A stretch of 64,000 nucleotides of DNA from Nocardioides cynanchi (GCF_008761635.1 NZ_CP044344.1:2852001-2916000), one strand, 5' to 3'; shown: positions 22,429 to 31,688, counted from the first letter of the stretch. The notes: generated from the letters alone by a model not told the origin. Numbers and translations are program-made.

Positions 22429-24003
22429 GTGCTCGACCGCCCGCGTTCCGTCACCCTGGCCTGGGCCGGGGTGTGCGCCGCGGCGTTCCTGCTGCTGGCG
22501 TTCCTCGTGCACCTGTCACGCGCCCCGCTGAACGGGCTCGACGACCTGGGCCGCAGCGCCGAGCAGTGGGCGGCTGCCCGCTCGTGGACGGACCGGCCGC
22601 TGAACGGGATCGAGACCGGCTTCGCGACCATCGGGATGACGGTCTGGACCACCCTGATCGCCGTACCTCTGCTGCTGCGGGGGCACCGACGGGCCGCGGT
22701 GTTCGCGATCGCGGTGATGGTGTCGACCTCGCTGCTCACCACCGGCGTGAAGCTGCTCTACGGGAGGTCCCGGCCGACCTGGCAGGACCCGGTCGGCAAG
22801 CTGGTGTCCAAGTCCTTCCCGTCCGGCCACGCATCGAGCTCGGCGGCCCTGGCCGGCGTGCTGATCGTCCTGGCCTGGATGCTGATCCGTCGGGCCGCGC
22901 TCCGCCGGGCGGTGTACGTCGGCGCGGTGCTGCTGGCGGTCGTCGTCGGGCTGGACCGCGTGTTCCTGGGTCGCCACTTCCCCACCGACGTGCTGGGGGG
23001 CTGGCTGCTCGGTGCGTTCGTGGTGCTGGTCGCACTGACCCTCTACAGCCCGCTGCCCCGAAGCCATGCGGAGTCCGCGGAGCCGCTCGCCGAGGCGATC
23101 CCGTCGGAGCGTTCGCTCGCGGTGATCGTGAACCCGATCAAGGTCGAGGACGTCGGCCAGTTCCGCTCGGTGGTGACCGCGATGGCGCAGGAGGCCGGAT
23201 GGTCCCCACCGTCGTGGCAGTACACCACCGTCGAGGACCCGGGCACCGGCATGGCCGAGGCCGCCTCGATCGCCGGAGCCGACCTGGTGCTGGTCTGCGG
23301 TGGCGACGGGACCGTGCGCGAGGTGTGCGCCGAGCTGGCCGGCACCGGCATCCCGGTCGGGATCATCCCAGCCGGCACCGGCAACCTGCTGGCCCGCAAC
23401 CTCGACGTCCCGCTCTACCTGCGGGCCGCGATCGACGTCGCGCTGACCGGGCAGGACCGGGCCATCGACCTGGTCGAGGTCTCCGGTGACGCGATGGAGC
23501 CGACGCACTTCATGGTGATGGCCGGGATGGGCCTGGACGCGGCCATGATCGAGGGCGTCAACGAGCAGATCAAGGCGAAGGTCGGCTGGTTCGCCTACGT
23601 CCTGTCGGGGTTCAAGGCGCTGATGTCCCCCGTGGTGAGGCTGGAGATCTCCGTGGACGACGAGGAGTTCACCTCCCACCGGGCGCGGACCGTCGTCGTC
23701 GGCAACGTCGGCTACCTCCAGGCCGGGATGCCCCTGCTGCCCGACGCCGCGATCGACGACGGCCTGCTCGACGTCGTACTCCTGCACCCGAAGCGGTTCC
23801 TGTCCTGGCTTCCCCTGGCCTTCCGGGTGCTGGCCAAGCGGCCGCACACCGACGAGACTATCGCCCGGATGCGCGGCCGCACCGTGGTCGTCCGCGCGGC
23901 CACCGACACCCCGCGCCAGCTCGACGGCGACCCGCTCGGCGCCGGCCGCGAGCTGCGGATGACCTGTCTGCCCGGCCGGGTCCTGGTCCGCGTCCCGCGC
24001 TGA
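22429..24003 (+). CDS. Fusion of PAP2 phosphatase and diacylglycerol/sphingosine kinase
   Basis: A 524-residue two-enzyme protein. The N-terminal half is a membrane PAP2 phosphatase with all three motifs: KLLYGRSRP (about 108-116), PSGH (131-134) and GRHFPTD (about 190). The C-terminal half is a DAGK catalytic domain starting [10 protein letters not shown] (about 229), with the nucleotide loop [10 protein letters not shown] (about 281) and [12 protein letters not shown]. The two halves catalyse opposing steps on lipid phosphates. DAGK relatives in actinobacteria modify phosphatidylinositol or polyprenol lipids, so the true substrate is open. No frameshift or internal start site was seen, so it is a real single protein. 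Confidence 0.88.
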   Translation: MLDRPRSVTLAWAGVCAAAFLLLAFLVHLSRAPLNGLDDLGRSAEQWAAARSWTDRPLNGIETGFATIGMTVWTTLIAVPLLLRGHRRAAVFAIAVMVSTSLLTTGVKLLYGRSRPTWQDPVGKLVSKSFPSGHASSSAALAGVLIVLAWMLIRRAALRRAVYVGAVLLAVVVGLDRVFLGRHFPTDVLGGWLLGAFVVLVALTLYSPLPRSHAESAEPLAEAIPSERSLAVIVNPIKVEDVGQFRSVVTAMAQEAGWSPPSWQYTTVEDPGTGMAEAASIAGADLVLVCGGDGTVREVCAELAGTGIPVGIIPAGTGNLLARNLDVPLYLRAAIDVALTGQDRAIDLVEVSGDAMEPTHFMVMAGMGLDAAMIEGVNEQIKAKVGWFAYVLSGFKALMSPVVRLEISVDDEEFTSHRARTVVVGNVGYLQAGMPLLPDAAIDDGLLDVVLLHPKRFLSWLPLAFRVLAKRPHTDETIARMRGRTVVVRAATDTPRQLDGDPLGAGRELRMTCLPGRVLVRVPR

Positions 24004-24017
24004 CCCGCCGTACGACG

Positions 24018-25403
24018 TCAGCCGGCGCAGGTGCCGTAGGTGCCTTGGAAGTCGTCGATGCACACCGTGCCGAGGTCGACTGCGACGAGCTTCGTCCCCG
24101 ACGCGTCGGTGACCTGCCACTCGTAGGTGTGGAAACGTCCCACCTGGTCGGTCGCGACGCGGGTGAAGACCTGCTGGTCCGGACCGATCCAGGTCTCTGC
24201 CGCGCGCGGCTTGCCCGTCACGATGACCCCCACGGTGCCGGGGTGGAGGTAGACCGACCCGTTCTTTCCGTTGCTCGGGTCCTGGGCGACCAACGGGACC
24301 AGGCCGTGGCTGGTGACGGCGAGCAGGTTCCAGGTTCCCTTGCTGTCGTCCTTGACGGCGAGCCCACGCACACCGTGCCCGAGGTCGAGGAAGGTCTGAT
24401 AGAGGGCGGGCATGGCGTACCCCGCCGGTGCCGACACGTGCCGGCCGTCGATCGTGCCGGCGACATCGAAGACCTGGTCGAAGGGCGACACCGTGTGGGG
24501 GCTCCCCTTCCTGAGCCGCAGCGAGACCCTGGCGGCTTTCCAGGTGTCACCCGGGACGATGTAGTCCGGGGAGGCCGTCCGCTGGAGGCTCGGCAGGGAG
24601 CCGTGTGGCCCGGGGTCGTAGGCATCGGTCACGCCAGTCGGGCAAGGGGCAGGCAACGGCTGCGTCGCGGTGTCCCAGCACCACCTTCCGACGCGTTGCT
24701 GGGCTAGACCGCCGCCCCCGGGGACGAACCTGCTCACCGCAACAGCTAGGCGCCGTTCGCCCTGCTGGGACGCATCGAGCAGCCCGCTCATCGGGACCCC
24801 TCCAGGAGCGATCCAGGAGACCGCGATGCCGGGGACCACGCCGAGCATGGTGCCAAAGGACTGCGTGCCCGTCCCGTTCGGCGCCGACCCGTTCAGCACG
24901 ACGACGTGCAGCTTGTCCCGCTCGACGGCGTAGGCCTCCCAGTCCCGGCCGTTCTTGAACGTGGTCCCGCTCGTGGCCACCAGGATCCCGTGGGCCGGGC
25001 CGCCCGTGTCGGCGAACCCGATCAGACCGGCCAGGTGTGGCACGCTCGTCGTGATCGGGTGGCTTGGGTCGGCCGCGAGCGTGACGGTCAGGGTCTGGCC
25101 CGACGTCCGCAGTCGGTCGGGCCGGCCGTCGCCGTCCACGTCGCCCGACAGGCTCTGGACCGGGGTCGGGATGCCCGTGCTCGGCGGCAGGGGCCGGTCC
25201 GTCCGGTGGTCTCCCTTCAACAGGACGGGTACGGCGATCGCGGCGGCGGCCGCCGCGGCCACCAGCGCGAGCACGGCCGGACGCCGCCAGGCGGGGGGCG
25301 ATTGCGGGGCCGGCAGGGTCAGGTGCCGCAGGTCCTCCGGCTGCACGAGGTCGGCCCGGGCGGTCAAGGCGGCCGTGAGGCGGTCCTCGATCTGGGTGCT
25401 CAT
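24018..25403 (-). CDS. Membrane protein with cytoplasmic anti-sigma-like N-terminus and FG-GAP-like ectodomain
   Basis: A 461-residue protein. A charged N-terminal segment (MSTQIEDRLTAALTARADLV) of about 40 residues precedes one transmembrane helix (about 41-62, AVLALVAAAAAAAIAVPVLL), then a large exported domain. That domain has DVDGDGRPDRL (about 88-98), an FG-GAP/EF-hand-like calcium motif, and a Cys-containing C-terminus ending CIDDFQGTYGTCAG. The ATG overlaps the stop of the upstream sigma-factor gene (ATGA). By position and topology I infer it is the anti-sigma or sensor partner of that sigma factor. It is a paralogue of the protein at 26030-27247. Confidence 0.75.
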   Translation of the reverse strand: MSTQIEDRLTAALTARADLVQPEDLRHLTLPAPQSPPAWRRPAVLALVAAAAAAAIAVPVLLKGDHRTDRPLPPSTGIPTPVQSLSGDVDGDGRPDRLRTSGQTLTVTLAADPSHPITTSVPHLAGLIGFADTGGPAHGILVATSGTTFKNGRDWEAYAVERDKLHVVVLNGSAPNGTGTQSFGTMLGVVPGIAVSWIAPGGVPMSGLLDASQQGERRLAVAVSRFVPGGGGLAQQRVGRWCWDTATQPLPAPCPTGVTDAYDPGPHGSLPSLQRTASPDYIVPGDTWKAARVSLRLRKGSPHTVSPFDQVFDVAGTIDGRHVSAPAGYAMPALYQTFLDLGHGVRGLAVKDDSKGTWNLLAVTSHGLVPLVAQDPSNGKNGSVYLHPGTVGVIVTGKPRAAETWIGPDQQVFTRVATDQVGRFHTYEWQVTDASGTKLVAVDLGTVCIDDFQGTYGTCAG

Positions 25404-25915
25404 GCGTGGTCCCCTCCCATCATCTGCTCGAGCTGGTCCAGGGCCCGACTGGCCGTCGACTTCACCGCGCCGCGCGAGATGCCGAGGGCCTCGGCGATCT
25501 CCGCCTCCGTGAGGCCCGACCAGTAGCGCAGCACCAGCACCTCGCGCTGGCGTGGCGCGAGCCGGTCGACCGCCGCCAGGATCTCGCGGTGCTCCTCGGC
25601 CAGCACCGCCCGTTCGTCGGGCCGGGCGAGCTCTATGCTGCGCGGCGGGGCGTACCCGCGCGCCGTGCGACGCCGGCGCAGCGCGGAACGGGACCGGTTG
25701 ACCACCGCCTTGCGCAGGTAGGCGAGCGCGGCATCCGGATCCCGCAGCCCTCCACGCTGGCCGGCGAGGCCGGCGAAGGCATCCTGGACGACGTCCTCGG
25801 CGCTGGCGCGGTCGTCGACCAGCAGCATCGCCAGACGCACCAGCGCCAACCGATGGGCGACGTACAGGTCCCCGAGAGCGGTGCCGCTGAGCGGGCGACC
25901 AGAGATCACCGGCAT
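25400..25915 (-). CDS. ECF sigma factor, SigE family
   Basis: A 171-residue sigma-70-type ECF factor. Region 2 is LYVAHRLALVRLAMLLVDD...AEDVVQDAFAGL and region 4 is PRQREVLVLRYWSGLTEAEIAEALGISRGAVKS, with linker and no extra domains, matching the SigE-type actinobacterial group. It directs RNA polymerase to a small regulon, released by an envelope signal. The next gene is coupled by ATGA overlap and encodes its likely anti-sigma partner. The ATG at 25915 gives MPVISGRPLSG; a longer form from 25978 is possible but begins with low-quality sequence. Confidence 0.9.
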   Translation of the reverse strand: MPVISGRPLSGTALGDLYVAHRLALVRLAMLLVDDRASAEDVVQDAFAGLAGQRGGLRDPDAALAYLRKAVVNRSRSALRRRRTARGYAPPRSIELARPDERAVLAEEHREILAAVDRLAPRQREVLVLRYWSGLTEAEIAEALGISRGAVKSTASRALDQLEQMMGGDHA

Positions 25916-26029
25916 GGCTCGACCCCTTGTCTGAGATGGAGGACCGCCGCGAGGAGGTCCTCCGTGAAGCTCTGTCACCCTCTCAGACGCGCGGGACCCA
26001 CCGGGGTTGTCCGGCGACCCCGACCGATC

Positions 26030-27247
26030 TCAGCGGGCGCAGGTGCCGTAGTGACCGAAGAGGTCGTCGAAGCACACGAGCCCGAGATCGTAGGCCCGCA
26101 GCACCGGAGCCGCGCCTGCGGTCGTTCCGGCCGCTACCCACTCGTAGACGCGGTAGTGGCCCGGGCGGGCTGTGCCGACCCGGGTGAAGACCCGCCCCGC
26201 CGCGCTGACCCAGGAGAGGTAGGCGGCCCCGGTGACATGGGAGAAGCCACCGCCCAGCGGCAGCGGCCCCCGGGTGGACACCTGGACCGGCCGGCCGCCC
26301 TGGTCGACGTAGAACCGCCAGGTGTCGACGTCGCCGCCCTCCTGGCTGACCAGGATGCCGTGCAGGGAGCCCGCTGTGACCACTCGGGGTCCCAGCGCCG
26401 GTGCCCAGCCGGGCGGGACGAGCAGCCGGGCGACGCGGCCGGGTGCGCGCAGGACGAGGTCGACCCGCGGAGCGTCGTCGGGGCCCGGGGGCGTGGCCCG
26501 CTCGAGCGTCCAGGAGTCGGCACCGTCGACGACCGGAGCGCTCGCGTTCGGCGACCAGGTGGTGTCGATCGGCTGCAGGGCCGGCAGGTCACCGTGCGGA
26601 CCCACGTCGTACGTCCAGTCCTGGCCGGGGGCGCACCGGGCCGGAGGCTGGTGCGTGGACCGGTCCCAGCACCGCACCCCGGCGGGGTGCGGTGCCAGCT
26701 CCCCGGCTCGCAGTGACCAGGAGCGGGTGAGGACGGCGACCCGGTCCTGGCCCTTCTCGAGGACGTCGAGGACGCCGTCGTGGAGGGTGTGGCCGGTGAC
26801 CCAGGCGACCAGGTTGCCCGGCTCCGGGCCGATCGTGCCGTGGTGGCGGATCGCGAGCGTCGCCAGCGTGTGGCCGTGCAGGTGCCAGACCGACCACGGG
26901 CTCCCCTGCGACCCGGTGGTGCCAGGAGAGGTGACCAGGTCGAGGCCGGGAGTCCCCACGTCGACCAGGCCCTCGAGCCGGGTGCCGCCGGGGACCAGCT
27001 GCCGCACCGTCGTACCGGAGCCGAGGACCACCCGGATCAGGCCGTTGCGGTCGATCGAGACGGTGTCGGTCCGGCCGTCTCCGTCCACGTCGCCGGTCAG
27101 CGCGCCCCGGGGCAGTTGCGGGGAGGTCCCGACCGGCGCCGTCGAGCCGTCGCCTCCGTGGCTCCGGCCGAGGAATGCGAACGACGCCGCGACGACGACG
27201 GCGCAGCCGGCGACCGCAGCAGCGGCCCGGGTCCCTCTGGTGGCCAT
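26030..27247 (-). CDS. Exported FG-GAP-like protein, paralogue of the sigma-linked membrane protein
   Basis: A 405-residue protein with an uncleaved or cleaved N-terminal signal helix (about 6-28, AAAAVAGCAVVVAASFAFLG), DVDGDGRTDTV (about 53-63) and a C-terminus ending CFDDLFGHYGTCAR. It shares with the protein at 24018-25403 the segments VRCWDRST/GRWCWDTAT, YDVGPHGDLPALQ/YDPGPHGSLPSLQ and the Cys-rich end, so the two are paralogues. It lacks the cytoplasmic N-terminal segment, so it cannot bind a sigma factor as that protein might. A GGGGAGGG ribosome binding site precedes the ATG. It lies upstream of and in line with the sigma gene. Confidence 0.72.
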   Translation of the reverse strand: MATRGTRAAAAVAGCAVVVAASFAFLGRSHGGDGSTAPVGTSPQLPRGALTGDVDGDGRTDTVSIDRNGLIRVVLGSGTTVRQLVPGGTRLEGLVDVGTPGLDLVTSPGTTGSQGSPWSVWHLHGHTLATLAIRHHGTIGPEPGNLVAWVTGHTLHDGVLDVLEKGQDRVAVLTRSWSLRAGELAPHPAGVRCWDRSTHQPPARCAPGQDWTYDVGPHGDLPALQPIDTTWSPNASAPVVDGADSWTLERATPPGPDDAPRVDLVLRAPGRVARLLVPPGWAPALGPRVVTAGSLHGILVSQEGGDVDTWRFYVDQGGRPVQVSTRGPLPLGGGFSHVTGAAYLSWVSAAGRVFTRVGTARPGHYRVYEWVAAGTTAGAAPVLRAYDLGLVCFDDLFGHYGTCAR

Positions 27248-27358
27248 CTGGTGCCCTCCCCGTCCGCGGTGATCTCTCACCGATGAGACGCGAGGCGGGC
27301 CGCGAAGTTGCCGACTGTTCAGCCTCCCCCGCGAGCGGGCAGCGGCGCTCGCTCCGGC

Positions 27359-27389
27359 CGTGCCGCCCCGACTTCGTCGGGTCGGCACG
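27359..27389 (-). terminator. Terminator after the DUF4446 gene
   Basis: CGTGCCG...CGGCACG with inner CCCGAC/GTCGGG forms a 13-bp interrupted stem with a tight loop. It begins three bases past the DUF4446 stop and can also stop readthrough from the other side. Confidence 0.75.
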
Positions 27390-27392
27390 TCC

Positions 27393-27794
27393 TCACTCGG
27401 GACGGGCGTGCGTGATCGCCTCCTCCTCCTCGGGCGAGAGCTGCTGCTGGCTCGACCAGGAGGCGACGTTCTTGGCGTAGGTCCGGGCGTCCGAACGGCC
27501 GTGGATGGAGGTCAGCACCACGCCGTTGCCCGCGTCGTCGAGGAGGGCCAACGACCAGGACAGGTGGCCGCCCATGTCACCGAAGGCGTCGTAGCGCACC
27601 ACCGCGAGGTGGCGCAGCGCGTCCCCGGCCTCGGCCCGGAGGGCGGCGACCTCCTGGCGCAGGCCCTGGACGTCCTCCGTCAGTGCCTCTCCTCCCGGCG
27701 TACGACGTGACCGGGCCTGGCGCCGCAGCGCCACGACGGCGAGGGCCGCCGCCAGCACGGCCACCACCAGCGCCGCCACGTCGAGGATCCACAC
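27393..27794 (-). CDS. DUF4446 family membrane-anchored protein
   Basis: A 133-residue protein with one N-terminal helix (WILDVAALVVAVLAAALAVVAL), a short coiled-coil stretch (LTEDVQGLRQEVAALRAEAG) and the DUF4446 core HLAVVRYDAFGDMGGHLSWS...LTSIHGRSDARTYAKNV. The domain is widespread in Gram-positive bacteria and of unknown function. The GTG start at 27794 follows TAGGCT (complement of 27803-27808) by eight bases. It is divergent from pheA, an arrangement I recall as common in actinobacteria. Confidence 0.88.
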   Translation of the reverse strand: MWILDVAALVVAVLAAALAVVALRRQARSRRTPGGEALTEDVQGLRQEVAALRAEAGDALRHLAVVRYDAFGDMGGHLSWSLALLDDAGNGVVLTSIHGRSDARTYAKNVASWSSQQQLSPEEEEAITHARPE

Positions 27795-27843
27795 GCTGAG
27801 CGAGCCTAATCGCGGGGAGCGGCGCCGTGGAACACTGACGCGC

Positions 27844-28704
27844 GTGAGCACCTCGTCGGTTGCGGCCGGACCCCGCCGGATCGCCTACCAGGGCGAGCCG
27901 GGCTCCAACTCGCATCTGGCCTGCACCGAGTGCCACCCCGAGGCCGAGCCGGTCGCCTGTGCCAGCTTCGAGGACGTCTTCGCTGCGGTGGAGAGCGGTG
28001 ACGCCGACCTGGCGATGATCCCGATCGACAACTCGCTGGCCGGCCGGGTCGCGGACATCCACCACTTCCTGCCGACCTCGCCCCTGCACATCGTGGGCGA
28101 GCACTTCCTACGCATCCGGTTCGCGCTGCTCGGCGTCCCCGGGGCGACGCTCGACGACGTGAAGACCGTGCACAGCCACGTCCACGCGCTCGGGCAGTGC
28201 CGTCGGGTGATCCGCGAGCACGACTTCGTGCCGGTGATCTCGGGCGACACCGCCGGCGCCGCCCGCGAGGTGAAGGAGGCGGGCGACCCCACCCAGGCGG
28301 CGATCTCCCCGCCGCTGGCCGCGGGCATCTACGGGCTCGACGTCCTGCTCGACGACGTCGAGGACGAGGACCACAACACCACCCGCTTCGTGGTCCTCTC
28401 CCGCGACTTCGTGCAGGCACCCGCGGGCAACGGGCCGGTCGTCACCAGCTTCGTGTTCAACGTGCGCAACCTGCCGGCCGCCCTCTACAAGGCGCTCGGC
28501 GGCTTCGCCACGAACGGCGTCAACATGACCAAGCTGGAGAGCTACATGGTCGGAGGGGAGTTCACCGCGACGCAGTTCCTCGCCGAGGTCGACGGCCACC
28601 CCGAGGACCTGCCGGTCCGGCGCGCGCTGGAGGAGCTGGAGTTCTTCACCACCGAGGTGAAGATCCTCGGCGTCTACCCGGCCGACCCGTTCCGGCAGGC
28701 CTGA
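27844..28704 (+). CDS. pheA: Prephenate dehydratase
   Basis: A 286-residue prephenate dehydratase, the enzyme that turns prephenate into phenylpyruvate for phenylalanine synthesis. It has the periplasmic-binding-like catalytic fold with AYQGEPGSNSHLA at the start, the catalytic NTTRFVVL (about 177-184), and a C-terminal ACT domain for phenylalanine feedback (NVRNLPAALYKALGGFATNGVNMTKLES). In the ACT domain the usual ESRP motif reads ESYM, so the feedback site is altered at the Arg-Pro; whether regulation persists is open. No chorismate mutase domain is fused. AACACT lies seven bases before the GTG. Confidence 0.92.
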   Translation: MSTSSVAAGPRRIAYQGEPGSNSHLACTECHPEAEPVACASFEDVFAAVESGDADLAMIPIDNSLAGRVADIHHFLPTSPLHIVGEHFLRIRFALLGVPGATLDDVKTVHSHVHALGQCRRVIREHDFVPVISGDTAGAAREVKEAGDPTQAAISPPLAAGIYGLDVLLDDVEDEDHNTTRFVVLSRDFVQAPAGNGPVVTSFVFNVRNLPAALYKALGGFATNGVNMTKLESYMVGGEFTATQFLAEVDGHPEDLPVRRALEELEFFTTEVKILGVYPADPFRQA

Positions 28705-28711
28705 GCGGCGC

Positions 28712-29503
28712 CTACGTCCCGGCGTTCGTGGTGTCACCCGCCATCAGGTTGAACATCGCACCCTGGGGGTCCGCGAGCACCGCCATCCGCCCCACGCCGG
28801 TGACGTCGAACGCCGGGGCGACGACCCGGCCGCCGAGCTCCTGCGCCTTCGCCACGGTTGCGTCGACGTCCTCGACGTTGAAGTAGACGTTCCAGTGCGG
28901 CGGGACGCCCTCCATCGGCGGGTTCATCGCGCCGCCGATCTGGCGACCCTCGGCATTGGTGAGCACCGTGTAGGCGCCCTCCTCCATCGGAACGTCCTCG
29001 GAGCCCATGCCGAGGATCTCGGCGTAGAAGGCGGTGGCCGCGGGGATGTCGGGCGTCATGCACTCGTTCCAGATGAACGTGCCGGGCTCGTTGCCGCGCT
29101 GGCTCCCGATGTTCTGGTGGGCCTGCCAGAGGTTGACCCGGGCGCCCGTCGGGTCCTGGATCGCGGCCATCCGGCCGTGCTCCATGACGTCGAACGGGCC
29201 GGCCTCGATCTTGCCGCCGGCCGCCTCGACCTTCGCCGCCGTCGCGTCGACGTCGTCGCAGGCGAGGTAGACGTTCCAGAACGCCGGGTGACCGGCCAGC
29301 TCCGGCATCTGTCCGCCGATGCCGGCCACGGAGTCGCCCTGGATGGTGGCGGTGATGTAGTAGCCGCCGTCGTCACCGACCGGCTCCTCGGCGGTCTGCC
29401 AGCCGAACAGGCCGCTGTAGAACTCCGCCGCCGCTCGCTGGTCGGATGTCATCAGGTCCACGTAGTTGGGTGTGCCCTGCACGTAGGACTCGAACTTCGC
29501 CAT
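28712..29503 (-). CDS. Two-domain VOC (glyoxalase/dioxygenase-fold) protein
   Basis: A 263-residue protein with two tandem VOC domains, each with the pattern N-Y-V-D-L...F-Y-x-x-L-F-G-W (about 13-33) and F-I-W-N-E...A-F-Y-A-E-I-L-G (about 135-152). Domain ends are GRMAAIQDPTGARVNLWQ and GRMAVLADPQGAMFNLM. Tandem-VOC proteins of this type (often called CFP30B-like) bind small hydrophobic substrates or lack known activity. A GAGGGAGAA ribosome binding site precedes the ATG. It is convergent with pheA and divergent from the GDT1-type transporter. Confidence 0.85.
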   Translation of the reverse strand: MAKFESYVQGTPNYVDLMTSDQRAAAEFYSGLFGWQTAEEPVGDDGGYYITATIQGDSVAGIGGQMPELAGHPAFWNVYLACDDVDATAAKVEAAGGKIEAGPFDVMEHGRMAAIQDPTGARVNLWQAHQNIGSQRGNEPGTFIWNECMTPDIPAATAFYAEILGMGSEDVPMEEGAYTVLTNAEGRQIGGAMNPPMEGVPPHWNVYFNVEDVDATVAKAQELGGRVVAPAFDVTGVGRMAVLADPQGAMFNLMAGDTTNAGT

Positions 29504-29591
29504 GTGCTTCTCCCTCGGGATGTGTCGGTACGACCCCACCGGTCAGCCAACACCCGTGCCCCGTCGGTGGCAATGGCCCCGTAGGGTTCGG

Positions 29592-30200
29592 ATGGTGGAC
29601 CTCGCCGTGATCGCCGTCGCCTTCGGCGCGATCTTCCTGGTCGAGCTGCCCGACAAGACCTTCGTCGCCGCGCTGGTGCTGGCGACCCGTTACAAGCCCG
29701 CCGCGGTGTGGGTCGGGGTCGGTCTCGCTTTCCTCGTGCAGACCGCGATCGCGTGCACCGTCGGCCAGGTGGTGACCTACCTGCCGCACCGCGTGGTCGA
29801 GTCGGTGGCCGCACTGATCTTCCTGGTCGGGGCCGTGCTGCTGCTCCGCGAGGCACCCAAGGCCGACGCCGCCGAGGCCGCCACCGAGGAGGAGTACGCC
29901 GCCAAGGCGGCCTCCCCCAAGGCCGGTCTGGCCGCGGTCGGCGCCAGCTTCCTGGTGCTGTTCGCCGCCGAGTGGGGCGACCTCTCCCAGCTGCTGACGA
30001 TCAGCCTCGTGGGCCGCTACCACGACGCCTGGTCGGTCTTCGTCGGTGCGTGGGGCGCCCTGCTCGTGGTCTCCGGCCTGGCCGTGGTGGCGGGACGGTT
30101 CCTCCTGCGTCACATGCGCCTCTCGACGATCCACTACGTCGGTGCCGGTGTGTGTCTGCTGCTTGCGGCCGTCACGGCGTACCAGCTCGTGCGGGGGTGA
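29592..30200 (+). CDS. TMEM165/GDT1-family cation transporter
   Basis: A 202-residue membrane protein with six predicted helices in two repeats. The family motif E-x-G-D-[KR]-[TS] appears as ELPDKTF (about 18-24) and EWGDLSQ (about 124-130); in the first repeat Gly is replaced by Pro. Members export Mn2+ or Ca2+ (MneA-like in bacteria). A TAGGGT box ends four bases before the ATG at 29592 and seven before an in-frame GTG at 29595, so either start is possible. The gene is followed by arcA with a separate promoter. Confidence 0.85.
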   Translation: MVDLAVIAVAFGAIFLVELPDKTFVAALVLATRYKPAAVWVGVGLAFLVQTAIACTVGQVVTYLPHRVVESVAALIFLVGAVLLLREAPKADAAEAATEEEYAAKAASPKAGLAAVGASFLVLFAAEWGDLSQLLTISLVGRYHDAWSVFVGAWGALLVVSGLAVVAGRFLLRHMRLSTIHYVGAGVCLLLAAVTAYQLVRG

Positions 30201-30221
30201 CCCGGCCCGGCGGCTCCCCGT

Positions 30222-30227
30222 TAGAGT
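30222..30227 (+). promoter_or_regulatory. -10 box of arcA (leaderless)
   Basis: TAGAGT ends six bases before the arcA ATG without a ribosome binding site. Confidence 0.5.
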
Positions 30228-30233
30228 GCCGCC

Positions 30234-31475
30234 ATGTCGACGAACCCCACCCCCGGCGACCGTCCCACGCACGGCGCCGACTCGGAGGTCGGCCGGCTCG
30301 GGACGGTGATGCTGCACCGACCCGGGGTCGAGCTGAAGCGGCTGACCCCGCGCAACAACGACCGACTGCTCTTCGACGGCATCCCGTGGGTCGCCCGGGC
30401 CCAGGACGAGCACGACGCCTTCGCCGCGGCGCTGCGGGACCGCGGGGTCGAGGTGCTCTACCTCATGGACCTGCTCACCGAGACGCTGGCCGCCGAGGAG
30501 GTACGCCACGTCGCCATCACCACAGCGCTGGCCGGCCTGCACATCGGTGACACGATGCGACGCTGGCTCGGGCCGATGCTCAGCGACGCGTCTCCTGCCG
30601 AGCTGGCCACGCACCTGACCGCCGGGATCCGCAACGACGAGGTGCGCGGCGGCTTCGGGCTGGTCACCTCGCTGCTGCCCGACTACGACTTCCTGATCGA
30701 CCCGCTGCCCAACCTGCTGTTCACCCGCGACTCGTCGGTGTGGATCCGCGACCACGTCACGATCACCTCGCTGGCGATGCCGGCCCGGGCCCGGGAGACG
30801 CAGCTGACCGAGCTGATCTACACCCGGCACCCGCGCTTCGCGGGCACGCCGCGACTGCACGGCTGGGACACCGAGCACGTCGAGGGCGGCGACGTCCTGC
30901 TCCTGGCGCCGGGGGTGCTGGCGATCGGCGTGGGCGAGCGGACCACGCCCGCGGGCGCCGAGCAACTGGCCCGTGAGGTCTTCGGCGCGGGCCTGGCCCA
31001 CACCGTGCTCGCGGTGCCGATCGCGCAGGAGCGGGCCACGATGCACCTCGACACCGTCTGCACGATGGTCGACGTCGACAAGATCGTGATGTACCCCAAC
31101 GTCGCCGACTCGCTCACGGCGTACGCCGTCACCCGGGCCGGCGGCCCGGACGCCGACGACGACCTGAACCTGCACGTCGCGGACGCCGAGCACTTCCTGG
31201 TCGCCGCGGCCAAGGCGATGGGCATCGACACCCTGCACCAGATCGACACCGGCCTGGACCCGGTCACCGCCGAGCGCGAGCAGTGGGACGACGGCAACAA
31301 CACCCTCGCCATCGCGCCCCGGGTCGCGGTCGCCTACGAGCGCAACGACGAGACCAACGACCGGCTCGAGGACGCCGGCATCGAGGTGGTCCGGATCGCC
31401 GGCTCGGAGCTCGGCTCCGGTCGCGGTGGGCCGCGGTGCATGAGCTGCCCGATCGCCCGGGCGCCGCTCGGCTGA
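30234..31475 (+). CDS. arcA: Arginine deiminase
   Basis: A 413-residue arginine deiminase converting arginine to citrulline and ammonia. Catalytic and binding motifs are NLLFTRDSS (about 161-169), [10 protein letters not shown] (about 217-226), [12 protein letters not shown] and the C-terminal [12 protein letters not shown] with the nucleophile Cys402; the usual MSMP reads MSCP, with an extra cysteine. No arcB, arcC or arginine/ornithine antiporter is adjacent, so it does not form a full ADI operon here and may supply citrulline or acid-stress ammonia. A leaderless-type -10 box precedes it. Confidence 0.93.
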   Translation: MSTNPTPGDRPTHGADSEVGRLGTVMLHRPGVELKRLTPRNNDRLLFDGIPWVARAQDEHDAFAAALRDRGVEVLYLMDLLTETLAAEEVRHVAITTALAGLHIGDTMRRWLGPMLSDASPAELATHLTAGIRNDEVRGGFGLVTSLLPDYDFLIDPLPNLLFTRDSSVWIRDHVTITSLAMPARARETQLTELIYTRHPRFAGTPRLHGWDTEHVEGGDVLLLAPGVLAIGVGERTTPAGAEQLAREVFGAGLAHTVLAVPIAQERATMHLDTVCTMVDVDKIVMYPNVADSLTAYAVTRAGGPDADDDLNLHVADAEHFLVAAAKAMGIDTLHQIDTGLDPVTAEREQWDDGNNTLAIAPRVAVAYERNDETNDRLEDAGIEVVRIAGSELGSGRGGPRCMSCPIARAPLG

Positions 31476-31511
31476 GGGCCGGACCTCCCAGCCGAAGTCG
31501 TCGCCTCTCAG

Positions 31512-31560
31512 GCGAAATTTCGGCCGAGAAGCGACTGTTTCCCCGGTGCACCGGGGAAAG
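31512..31560. repeat. Dispersed palindromic repeat, copy 1
   Basis: A 49-base element just after arcA: GCGA..TTTCGGCCGAGAA followed by a 22-base perfect palindrome at 31538-31559 (TTTCCCCGGTG and CACCGGGGAAA). It matches a second copy in opposite orientation at 41321-41370, including the left block. It may also serve as the arcA terminator. Confidence 0.75.
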
Positions 31561-31688
31561 CCCGCCCCACCCACCCCCCGCCGACATGAAGGGACCCGGC
31601 CGCTGTTGACGGGGGAGGCAACAACGACCGGGCGGCCCCCAAGTTACAAGACGTTCACCGGCGAGACAACTCATCCGCGGGGGGCGTT

